Source: Oleiagrimonas sp964608595 (lineage in GTDB: Bacteria > Pseudomonadota > Gammaproteobacteria > Xanthomonadales > Rhodanobacteraceae). Taken from it: 9,918 nt of DNA. Every line of letters starts with the position of its first letter. Position 1 is the stretch's first letter. Location: assembly GCA_964608595.1 (NCBI GenBank), contig CAZSOU010000096.1, positions 1 to 9,918 of the forward strand. The letters are read 5' to 3'. The notes below the pieces were generated by a model. That model was not told the origin of the DNA. It ran no database searches and was given only the letters and a program-made list of their open reading frames with translations. The position numbers and the translations under genes were made by a program. Positions 1 to 6,055 of the stretch are shown here, piece by piece.

Positions 1-277
1 ATTTTTTCTAAAAAACAAACGATTTTACCCTGACACCCTTGACACTTAGCTATATTGCAAAAAACCAATCAGTTGACCGGCATCGCCACTGAATCTGACC
101 GCCGCTGTCGCACAAACTGACCGCGCACGCCAGGAAGTTGACCAGTATCGCGGAGAGGTCAGTTGATCGCCGCCGCCCGATTACAGCTCACTCGCGACAG
201 TGACCGCACCGCAGGTGTCAGTCCCGCGACCCGATCCTCTCATCCAAGATGGGGGGGCACCAAGATGTCGACGTGGG
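1..277. other. Gene-free left flank of the copper cluster
   Basis: No credible gene was found here: the short open frames have no homology-like features or good ribosome binding sites. The first 60 bases are AT-rich, including a short T6-CT-A6 dyad at 2-15 and two TGACA words at 31 and 40, in clear contrast with the GC-rich genes. From base 71 a series of TGACC motifs begins (annotated separately). The stretch lies downstream of the last gene of the minus-strand operon. I see no convincing intrinsic terminator with a T-run after the transporter stop. The composition change suggests a boundary of a mobile or acquired segment, but this is inference. Confidence 0.6.
71..182. repeat. Array of five TGACC/TGATC motifs about 22 bp apart
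   Basis: Directly seen: TGACC at 74, 96, 118 and 139, and TGATC at 164, giving spacings of 22, 22, 21 and 25 bases. Units read approximately A-N-Y-TGACCG-N-C-N-TCGCC; the best pair is AGTTGACCGGCATCGCC at 71 and AGTTGACCAGTATCGCGG at 136. A further isolated TGACC lies at 201. Helical spacing of directly repeated protein-sized sites is typical of transposase-binding sites in the ends of IS21-family or Tn7-like elements, and also of plasmid iterons next to an AT-rich region. No transposase or rep gene is visible, so the choice between these is open. Confidence 0.5.
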
Positions 278-1330
278 TCAGGTATGCGGGTGCTGGTGGT
301 GTGCGTCGGGATAGTGCGGATGGAAATGTGTCAGCGGCACGTGTGTATGTTCGTGGGTGTGGGGCTCGGCACCATTCCACGGGAAGTCATGGGTGTGCTG
401 GTGGTGAATGTCATGCACGTGTGCATGGGTATGCGTGATCGCCGCGTGTGTGTGCCAATGCGCGTGGTGCTCGGTCAGGTGCAACCAGACGCCGGCGCCC
501 ATCAGCACCGCAGCCGCCCAGAAACCCGGTGAAGTGTGTGTACCGAAGGCAAGAATGGCGACAGCTGCACCGAAGAATGGTGCGGTCGAAAAATAGGCGC
601 CAGTGCGTGCAGCACCAACCCCGCGTAAAGCTAGGACAAACAACACGAGGCTGATGCCATAGCTGAGTAGCCCGACCACCATCGTCTCGCCGACTTCGAA
701 TACGCCTGGTATGTGCGCGCCAAGCACCAAGGCAATACCGGTGTTAACGACACCGGCCACGGTTCCCTTGGCGCCGGCCAGAAACAGCGCATCGTTGGCC
801 GAAACCTTGCGGGTAAAATTGTTGTCGAGTGCCCAACATAGACAGGCGCCCGCCACCAAAATTGCGCGCCAGCCAAAGCCATGCGCCGGGCCCTGCCATG
901 CAAGCAGCAGCGCGCCAGCCACGATCAGCGCCATGCCCACGACGATGCGGCGGTTGGCGTTTTCCCGAAACACGACCCACGCCAGCACGGCCGTCAGTAC
1001 CGCTTCCAGGTTCAGCAACAATGAAGCGGTGGCCGCCGATGTGCGCGTCAAGCCCACCATCAGCGCCAGTGGGCCAAGGACACCGCCGAAGCCAATCGCG
1101 AGCGCAAGCCATAACCATTCGCGCGCCGACATGCTTGGCATGCGCCAACCACGATCGCGAATCAAGCGGATGATGCCGAGTCCGATACCGCTCCCGAGGT
1201 AGAGCAGTCCGGCCAGCAACACGGGGGAAAGATCGTGCAGGAGTTGCTTGGCGAGCGGCGTGCTGGCGCCGAACAACAGGGCCGCTGCCAAGGCGGCTGC
1301 GGCAGCAGATGCAAAGGACGTGTGCTTCAT
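278..1330 (-). CDS. DMT/EamA-family transporter with His-rich C-terminal tail
   Basis: A 350-residue inner-membrane protein with about ten hydrophobic segments spread over residues 8-283, in the two-repeat layout of EamA (drug/metabolite transporter) permeases. The last membrane segment ends near residue 283. It is followed by a soluble tail (284-350) holding 25 histidines in 67 residues, with runs such as EHHAHWHTH and HTHAHVHDIHH and a second block HPHYPDAHHQHPHT at the end. The tail is a likely metal-binding module, and its position after a copper operon suggests a metal-linked role. The substrate cannot be told from sequence: DMT proteins move many small solutes. The ATG start is preceded by no clear Shine-Dalgarno sequence. 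The gene lies 270 bases after the cytochrome c gene, beyond a hairpin, so it may have its own promoter. Family call is firm; metal function is inferred. Confidence 0.85.
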   Translation of the reverse strand: MKHTSFASAAAAALAAALLFGASTPLAKQLLHDLSPVLLAGLLYLGSGIGLGIIRLIRDRGWRMPSMSAREWLWLALAIGFGGVLGPLALMVGLTRTSAATASLLLNLEAVLTAVLAWVVFRENANRRIVVGMALIVAGALLLAWQGPAHGFGWRAILVAGACLCWALDNNFTRKVSANDALFLAGAKGTVAGVVNTGIALVLGAHIPGVFEVGETMVVGLLSYGISLVLFVLALRGVGAARTGAYFSTAPFFGAAVAILAFGTHTSPGFWAAAVLMGAGVWLHLTEHHAHWHTHAAITHTHAHVHDIHHQHTHDFPWNGAEPHTHEHTHVPLTHFHPHYPDAHHQHPHT

Positions 1331-1600
1331 CGGCGCAATTGTCTACCAAATACGGAGATCGCTCGTTGCATGCTCGTGCCTGGTCAGGCGAGGCGCCGGA
1401 CGATCACTCACACCACGAACACGAGGTAGAACAGAACCGTGGAGGCCAATAGCTTGCGCGATGCAACCCTGCGGTGGAAAACGATACATGCGCAAGCGCG
1501 AGTAGCTGCAATGCCTGCGTGAGGCACAACATCAGCACAACACAGGACGCTAGCGGTCGCGCTTGCGTCCTTGGAGCAGACAACCGCCGATCGCCGTTGT
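1331..1600. other. Intergenic gap between cytochrome c and DMT genes
   Basis: This 270-base gap breaks the otherwise tight operon. It contains a strong hairpin at 1544-1571 (annotated separately). A minus-strand frame from 1626 to 1408 could encode 72 residues ending in a hydrophobic stretch (KLLASTVLFYLVFVV), but it starts inside the cytochrome gene, lacks a recognisable ribosome binding site and resembles no family I know, so it is not called. No convincing -35/-10 pair for the transporter gene was found by eye. Confidence 0.5.
1544..1571 (-). terminator. Hairpin after the cytochrome c gene, possible terminator
   Basis: AGGACGC at 1544-1550 pairs with GCGTCCT at 1565-1571, and an inner AGCG/CGCT adds four pairs after a single mismatch, leaving a 4-base loop. 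On the minus strand it lies 29 bases beyond the cytochrome stop codon. It is followed by a T/G-rich stretch (TGTGTTGTGCTGATGTTG) but not a true T-run, so it may be a weak terminator or a 3'-end stabilising structure that separates the cop genes from the transporter gene. Confidence 0.45.
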
Positions 1601-2290
1601 TCAGTGGCGGTGCGCCGTACTCGCATGAGCAGGCGCTTGCACGTTTTGCGTCATGCCAGGCATGGCGGACATCGCGGGGGCCGGTTTTGCTTGATGACCC
1701 TCACGACCGTCGTGATCGGCCTCTTCATGCGTATGCCCATGTGTGTGACCCATACCGCCCATATCCATGTCTTCATCCGGCGGCGCGATGGCGACCATGG
1801 CCTTGTATTGCGCCGGCGTCATGTCTGGCAGCTTCTGCAGGAAGGCGACCATGCTCCAGATGGTGGGATCGTCGTGGTTGACACCCCAAGCAGGCATCGC
1901 GCTCATCTTGATTCCGTGCTTGATGACCCAGAATTCATCCTGTGGACTAAGACGTACCTTGGAGAGGTTGGGCGGTTGGGGGTACATGCCTGCACGCAGT
2001 TCCGAATTTTCCACGCCCGGTTGCAGGTGGCAGCTTGTGCACATCGCGGCGTATTGACCGGCGCCTTTCAAGATCAACTGAGGGTCATTGAGGTTCGGCA
2101 CCTTGATGTCTTCGGAGCGCACGTGGATGGAGCGATTACGCAAGGTTTGCAGAACCGCATATACCGGTTTGGTGTGATGGGCGTCGGCACCGATGTTGTA
2201 GATGCCCGAGTAGACGAAAAAGCCGAGCCCGGCCACGATCACGATCAGCAGGACGACCACGGTGGTGATGTATCTGACATGTCTTTTCAC
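1601..2290 (-). CDS. Membrane-anchored cytochrome c with His/Met-rich tail
   Basis: A 229-residue monohaem class I cytochrome c, counted from the preferred GTG start. Residues 8-27 are a single hydrophobic anchor (ITTVVVLLIVIVAGLGFFVY), so the haem domain faces the periplasm. The haem site is CTSCH at 84-88. The likely distal ligand is the second Met of MSAMPAWG (about residue 132). The family-typical domain ends near residue 160. Beyond it a tail of about 55 residues carries DMDMGGMGHTHGHTH and MSAMPGM motifs, ending in HRH, which looks like a metal-binding extension. The gene follows copB by 11 bases, so it is co-translated with the copper genes. A role as redox partner of the CopA oxidase, or as an electron sink for Cu(I) oxidation, is inference. 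A TTG codon 15 bases upstream, overlapping the copB stop, is a less likely start. Confidence 0.88.
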   Translation of the reverse strand: MKRHVRYITTVVVLLIVIVAGLGFFVYSGIYNIGADAHHTKPVYAVLQTLRNRSIHVRSEDIKVPNLNDPQLILKGAGQYAAMCTSCHLQPGVENSELRAGMYPQPPNLSKVRLSPQDEFWVIKHGIKMSAMPAWGVNHDDPTIWSMVAFLQKLPDMTPAQYKAMVAIAPPDEDMDMGGMGHTHGHTHEEADHDGREGHQAKPAPAMSAMPGMTQNVQAPAHASTAHRH

Positions 2291-2298
2291 GGTAGTTT

Positions 2299-2303
2299 TC
2301 CTC
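2299..2303 (-). promoter_or_regulatory. Shine-Dalgarno that sets the cytochrome c start
   Basis: GAGGA lies 8 bases before the GTG at 2290-2288 and overlaps the copB stop codon. The alternative TTG start at 2305-2303 would contain part of this site and has no upstream ribosome binding site of its own, so the GTG start is preferred. A near-identical GAGGAAAAC sequence precedes cusF. Confidence 0.6.
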
Positions 2304-3615
2304 AAAACCAGAGACGAAGACCCGCAACGAGGCGCGGATCGAAAGTGGGCTCACCCGCATTGCGCGCAAAATCGGCGGTTTTGCCAAACTTGCGCTCCCA
2401 TTCCACACCGACATACGGCGCGAATTTGCGGCTGAATTCGTAGCGCAGCCGTAAACCGAGTGCTGCGTCGGATAGGCCGGCACCGATGCCGAGTTGTGGA
2501 TCATCCCGACCGTACAGATTGACCTCAAACCGCGGTTGCAGGATCAGGCGCTGCGTCAGCAGCAGTTCGTATTCCGCCTCGAACCGGAACGCGGTGCGCC
2601 CCGCCTGGCCCACGTAAAAAGTCGCTTCGATGTCGAAAAAGTACGGGGCGAGGCCTTGCACGCCAAACGCGGCCCAGGTGCGATCGGGGCCGACACCAAA
2701 GTCGTGGCGAATGCCAAGCTGGGTGTTCCAATAGATGCCGATCGGGTGGGCCCAGAGTGCTTCAGTGCGCAAATTCTGCAGACGTCCCGTGCTGCGTTCG
2801 CCCTCGACTTTGACCCACAATTTGTTCGTATCGGTGCCGTACCAACCCTGTGCATCCAACGCGACACCGTTTCCGTCACGACCGTTGAAGTACTCCAGGC
2901 GGTCGATCAAGAGCATCGCAAGGGGCTTTTCACCTGCCATGACCGGCGGCCCCAGGGGGCCGTAACCGATGCCGTCTGAATAATCCGCGCTGCGCGCATC
3001 CGGCGGCGCCTCGCCACCCTGCATCTGCATGCCCTGCATGTCCATCTGCATGGCTCCGCCATTGAGCCCACGCACGACCGGCCGGACGCCGATTTGCGCG
3101 CCGATATCGAGTACCTGCAATTCGCCGGTCACGTTGGGCGGCGGCTGCATCGGCATGTACGACATGGGCGATTTATGCATGTCCATGCCGGACATCGAGC
3201 CTGCATGTTGGGTGTGGGCACCGGTCGGCATCTGTTGCTGTGGCGGCGGCATGACCATGTTCGGCATCGAGGACATGTCCATGCCTGACATCGAATGCTC
3301 AGCAGGCTTCTCTTTCTGTGCTGGCGTCTTCTGCGCTGGCGGCTGCTTCGTCGCCGGTAGTTGCGTTGGTGTCGGCATACCCGACATGGAGGACATGTCC
3401 ATACCCGACATCGAATGCGCGGCAGGTTGCTGAGGCTGCTTTCCCTTATCTGAGTGCGTTTTCCCCTCGGTGGTCGGTTTTTCCGGCTTCTTCGTGGGAG
3501 GTTGCGTTTGCGACATGTCCATGCCCTGCATCGAGCTCTGCGCGAACGCAGGCGTGGTCATGAACGCGAGGGACAGAATGGCGACCAAACTCAAGTTGCG
3601 TGTGATCGTTTTCAT
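2302..3615 (-). CDS. copB: Copper resistance protein CopB, outer-membrane barrel
   Basis: A 437-residue exported protein of the CopB/PcoB family. Residues 1-25 are a Sec signal peptide (cleavage after AFA). Residues 26-160 are a disordered Met/Pro/Lys-rich region with four MxGMDM-type copper motifs (near 29, 69, 109 and 141). A further Met cluster, AMQMDMQGMQMQ, lies at 189-199. From about residue 220 to the end comes the beta-barrel, starting at DGIGYGPLGPP, with LLIDRLEY, GWYGTDTNKLWVKVEGE, PYFFDIEATFYVG and YVGVEWERKFG signatures and a terminal Phe (LRLWF) typical of outer-membrane proteins. It is thought to bind copper and aid its release or sequestration at the outer membrane. The ATG overlaps the copA stop as ATGA, with GGGAG upstream. 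The frame is open 74 codons further upstream, but that part lies inside copA and has no signal peptide. Confidence 0.95.
   Translation of the reverse strand: MKTITRNLSLVAILSLAFMTTPAFAQSSMQGMDMSQTQPPTKKPEKPTTEGKTHSDKGKQPQQPAAHSMSGMDMSSMSGMPTPTQLPATKQPPAQKTPAQKEKPAEHSMSGMDMSSMPNMVMPPPQQQMPTGAHTQHAGSMSGMDMHKSPMSYMPMQPPPNVTGELQVLDIGAQIGVRPVVRGLNGGAMQMDMQGMQMQGGEAPPDARSADYSDGIGYGPLGPPVMAGEKPLAMLLIDRLEYFNGRDGNGVALDAQGWYGTDTNKLWVKVEGERSTGRLQNLRTEALWAHPIGIYWNTQLGIRHDFGVGPDRTWAAFGVQGLAPYFFDIEATFYVGQAGRTAFRFEAEYELLLTQRLILQPRFEVNLYGRDDPQLGIGAGLSDAALGLRLRYEFSRKFAPYVGVEWERKFGKTADFARNAGEPTFDPRLVAGLRLWF
3261..3426 (-). repeat. In-frame 40-codon duplication in the copB Met-rich region
   Basis: Bases 3261-3306 and 3381-3426 match at about 39 of 46 positions and are exactly 120 bases apart. 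They encode HSMSGMDMSSM starting at CopB residues 67 and 107. A third, shorter copy (SMSGMDM) begins at residue 140. The pattern indicates growth of the copper-binding region by tandem duplication followed by divergence. Confidence 0.75.
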
Positions 3616-5405
3616 GACACCACGATCTCCCGGAACATGCCCGCTTCCATGTGATAGAGCAGGTGGCAGTGGTAGGCCCAGCGACCCAGCGCGTCGGCCT
3701 TCACGCGATAGGTGACGCGCTGCGCCGGCTGCACGCTGATGGTGTGTTTGCGTACCTGGAACTTTTGCTCCGGCGATTCCAGCTCGCTCCACATGCCATG
3801 CAGATGGATCGGGTGGGTCATCATGGTGTCGTTGCACAGAATCAGGCGCAGGTGCTTGCCGTAGGGGAAGTGCACTGGTTTGGCCTGTGAGAACTTCAGG
3901 CCGTCAAAGCCCCAGACAAAACGATTCATGTTGCCGGTCAGGTGCAATTCGATTTCATCGGTGATCGGCTCGTGCGGATACAGCGACCCGCCGATGGTGT
4001 GCAGGTCGGCATAGGTCAGTACACGCCGGTTGGTGTGGCGCAGGCCGACGCCAGGATCGTCGAGATTGGTGCGCGGCATGTCCACGCGCATGTCGACATT
4101 CGGGTTGTCGTATTCGGTGCGTGCGTGGTGCGCTTTCTTCATGCCAGCGGGGTCGAGCGGGCCGCCCATGTCCATCCCGGGCATCGCGTCGTGGCCCATG
4201 CCATGCATACCGGACATGCCGCTTCCTGCCATCGCGCCCATCATGTCCACCATCGACAGCGTGGGTAGCGGGTCAAGATGTGGCACCTCCGCCTGCATAC
4301 CAGCGCGCGGAGCCAGCGTGCCGCGTGCATAGCCGTCGCGAGTCATCGACTCGGCAAAGATGGTGTAGGCGCGGTCTTCCCGCGGCTCGACGATCACGTC
4401 ATAGACCTCGGCAGTGCCGATCCGGAACTCGTCTACCGCTACCGGTTCGACATCCTGCCCATCGGCCGCCACCACGGACAGCTTCAACCCCGGGATGCGC
4501 ACGTCGAAGTAGCTGTTGGCCGAGCCGTTGATGAAACGCAGCCGCACCCGTTCGCCGGGCTTGAAGAGCCCCGTCCAGTTGCCGGCCGGCGTCACGCCGT
4601 TCATCAGATAGGTGTAGGTCGCGCCGGTGACGTCCATCAGGTCGCGCGGGCTCATTCGCATCTCGTTCCACATCTTGCGTTCGGCGAGCGCGGCCTTCAT
4701 TCCTTCGCGCTGCACGTCGGCGATGAAATCGCGCACGGTGGGCTCACCGTAGTTGTAGTAATCGCCCATTTTCTTGAGATTGGCGAAGACGGTTTCGGGG
4801 TTCTCATCCGTCCAGTCATTGAGCATCACCACGTAATCGCGATCGGCCTGGATCCGGTCGGGACCGGCCGGATCGATCACGAGCGGACCATACAGGCCGA
4901 CCTGCTCTTCGAAACCGCTATGCGAGTGGTACCAGTAGGTGCCGCTTTGCTTGACCGGAAAGCGATAGACAAAGGTTTCACCCGGTGCGATGCCCGGAAA
5001 GCTGATGCCGGGGACACCGTCCATCTGGAAAGGCAACAGGATTCCGTGCCAGTGAATCGAAGTTGACTTGCGCAACCGGTTGGTAACACGCAGCGTAACG
5101 GTGGTGCCCTCGCGCCATCGGAGCAGCGGACCCGGAAGCAGGCCATTGACTGTAGTCGCGTGCCTCGCCTTGCCCGTGAAGTTGACCGGCGTTTCGGCAA
5201 TTTCCAGTGCGAACTGGGTGCCCGACAACACACCGGGTTCGCCCATGCTTTGCGTACTGGGCACGCCCAGGCTTTGTGCTGCCCACGCAGGTTTCAAAAA
5301 GCCGCCGAGCATGGCGGCGGTACCGCCCACAACCAGCCCTTGCACGAAGCGGCGGCGTGAAGGCATCGGGACATTCAGTCCCGGCGGAAGGTTTTTCTGT
5401 TTCAT
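3612..5405 (-). CDS. copA: CopA multicopper oxidase, Tat-exported
   Basis: A 597-residue periplasmic multicopper oxidase of the CopA/PcoA copper-resistance family, expected to oxidise Cu(I) to the less harmful Cu(II) and bind extra copper. The N-terminus has a twin-arginine signal, SRRRFVQG at 16-23, followed by a hydrophobic stretch and AWA. All four copper-binding motifs are present: HWHG at 118-121, YWYHSHSG at 157-164, HPIHLHGMW at 531-539, and HCHLLYHMEAGM at 579-590, which carries the type 1 Cys and axial Met. A Met-rich insert at 385-412 (MVDMMGAMAGSGMSGMHGMG and onward) resembles the substrate-copper region of CopA and CueO. The start ATG has AGGA 7 bases upstream; an in-frame ATG 69 bases earlier has no signal and falls in the hairpin region. 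It overlaps copB by 4 bases. Confidence 0.97.
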   Translation of the reverse strand: MKQKNLPPGLNVPMPSRRRFVQGLVVGGTAAMLGGFLKPAWAAQSLGVPSTQSMGEPGVLSGTQFALEIAETPVNFTGKARHATTVNGLLPGPLLRWREGTTVTLRVTNRLRKSTSIHWHGILLPFQMDGVPGISFPGIAPGETFVYRFPVKQSGTYWYHSHSGFEEQVGLYGPLVIDPAGPDRIQADRDYVVMLNDWTDENPETVFANLKKMGDYYNYGEPTVRDFIADVQREGMKAALAERKMWNEMRMSPRDLMDVTGATYTYLMNGVTPAGNWTGLFKPGERVRLRFINGSANSYFDVRIPGLKLSVVAADGQDVEPVAVDEFRIGTAEVYDVIVEPREDRAYTIFAESMTRDGYARGTLAPRAGMQAEVPHLDPLPTLSMVDMMGAMAGSGMSGMHGMGHDAMPGMDMGGPLDPAGMKKAHHARTEYDNPNVDMRVDMPRTNLDDPGVGLRHTNRRVLTYADLHTIGGSLYPHEPITDEIELHLTGNMNRFVWGFDGLKFSQAKPVHFPYGKHLRLILCNDTMMTHPIHLHGMWSELESPEQKFQVRKHTISVQPAQRVTYRVKADALGRWAYHCHLLYHMEAGMFREIVVS

Positions 5406-5451
5406 CTCGAATTCCTGCAGGCGTGCGTGGCGCAGCCATGGCGAGGGAACA

Positions 5452-5485
5452 CTCGACACCGCCGTGTCTGGCACGGCGGATCGAG
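5452..5485 (-). promoter_or_regulatory. Strong stem-loop in the copL-copA gap
   Basis: An exact 8-base stem, CCGCCGTG/CACGGCGG, with a 5-base loop (5459-5479). After a small internal bulge it is extended by CTCGA at 5452-5456 pairing with TCGAG at 5481-5485. It lies 37 bases after the copL-like stop and 46 bases before the copA ATG. There is no T-run behind it on the minus strand, so it is not a standard intrinsic terminator. It could be an attenuator, an RNA-stability element or a processing site. Structure is seen; function is inferred. Confidence 0.55.
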
Positions 5486-5494
5486 GCTCGGTGT

Positions 5495-5514
5495 GCGGCG
5501 CGTTGCAGCGCCGC
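5495..5514 (-). promoter_or_regulatory. Second stem-loop in the copL-copA gap
   Basis: GCGGCGC at 5495-5501 pairs with GCGCCGC at 5508-5514 around a 6-base loop. It begins 8 bases after the copL-like stop, so it could fold as ribosomes terminate there. With the hairpin at 5452-5485 it makes a tandem pair filling most of the leader of copA. Confidence 0.45.
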
Positions 5515-5522
5515 GGCAGGAA

Positions 5523-5924
5523 TCAGGCGATCGGGGGTCGCAGTGGCGAACGCGGGACCGGTGATGGCCCCCGTTCGTCAGTCAGCCGTGGATAGATCAC
5601 GGCAACATGCCCGCACGTGGTAGACATTGCGGGCAGAGACGGCAACATGCTGCCGCACATCACCGGGCAATGGCAGACGATCGTGCCGGGTTGGCCACCT
5701 TGCCCTTGGCAGCACGCGGGCATCTGACCAACCGGCGTCTGACTGTTGGCCAGGTGGCGTGATGATGACATCGATGCTTGCATGGTCGCCATGTTAGCCA
5801 TCCCCGGCATCGGCATACTTGATGCCATCACCGGCGCCGATGTCAGCACCAGCATCAAGCACGCCAAGGCCGCCATGATCCGAAGACCACGCGAACGGCG
5901 AATGCGATGCAAGGAGAGGCGCAT
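5523..5924 (-). CDS. copL: CopL-like Cys/Met-rich exported leader protein
   Basis: A 133-residue small protein. A basic N-terminus (residues 1-16) is followed by a hydrophobic signal segment (17-32) with likely cleavage at VMA-S. The mature part is Met-rich (MPMPGMANMATMQ at 37-49) and has Cys clusters: CC at 71-72, CHCPVMC at 84-90 and C104, all suited to binding Cu(I). The C-terminus PRSPLRPPIA resembles the IRPPIG ending I recall for Xanthomonas CopL proteins, and its place directly before copA-copB matches copLAB gene order. In Xanthomonas, CopL is needed for copper-induced expression of copAB. There is no good Shine-Dalgarno before this ATG; the frame is open 45 codons further upstream, but that extension is Arg-rich and lacks signal character. 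Identity as CopL is probable but rests on recall and context. Confidence 0.65.
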   Translation of the reverse strand: MRLSLHRIRRSRGLRIMAALACLMLVLTSAPVMASSMPMPGMANMATMQASMSSSRHLANSQTPVGQMPACCQGQGGQPGTIVCHCPVMCGSMLPSLPAMSTTCGHVAVIYPRLTDERGPSPVPRSPLRPPIA

Positions 5925-6055
5925 GGCCGGAACATAGCCTGTACACCCTCGTCGCGCAACTCTGGAGCCGGGTTTATGCGGAGCGTCCGCTCCGAACGCA
6001 CGCCGCCGGCGGTCTCGCGCCTGCGGGTGCATTCGTGGAAACAGCTTGTGGAAAC
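5925..6055 (-). promoter_or_regulatory. copL upstream region with a 16-base dyad
   Basis: This 131-base gap between cusF and the copL-like gene contains CGGAGCG-TC-CGCTCCG at 5979-5994, a 7-base perfect dyad with a 2-base centre, and a CCGCCGGCGG palindrome just beside it (6004-6013). A weak sigma70-like pair on the minus strand, TTGCGC then 17 bases then TATGTT, ends six bases before the copL ATG and would give an almost leaderless transcript. Either the dyad is an RNA hairpin between operon modules or it is an operator for a second promoter serving copLAB. I cannot decide from sequence. Confidence 0.3.

Noticed and set aside
1408..1626. 72-codon minus-strand open frame between cytochrome c and the DMT gene
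   Set aside because: It starts inside the cytochrome gene, spans the hairpin at 1544-1571, has no ribosome binding site and matches no family I recognise; it could be a remnant but this cannot be supported.
1571..2443. 290-codon plus-strand open frame opposite the cytochrome c gene
   Set aside because: It is antisense to a clear cytochrome with an intact haem motif. Its translation is His/Val/Arg-rich with no family features, as expected from the complement of a GC-rich gene.
3000..3560. Short spaced repeats resembling a CRISPR array in the copB region
   Set aside because: The repeats are in-frame Met-rich codons of CopB with degenerate copies and no constant spacer length.
3616..3837. Upstream 74-codon extension of the copB frame
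   Set aside because: It lies inside the copA C-terminus in another frame. The signal peptide starts at the ATG at 3615, which also forms the ATGA overlap.
4278..5066. 262-codon plus-strand open frame opposite copA
   Set aside because: It is fully antisense to the conserved CopA domains, with no signal or motif of its own; a GC-rich shadow frame.
5911..5937. Strong Shine-Dalgarno and ATG on the plus strand (AAGGAGAGGCGCATG)
   Set aside because: The frame ends after four codons, and the bases are explained by the start of the copL-like gene on the other strand.
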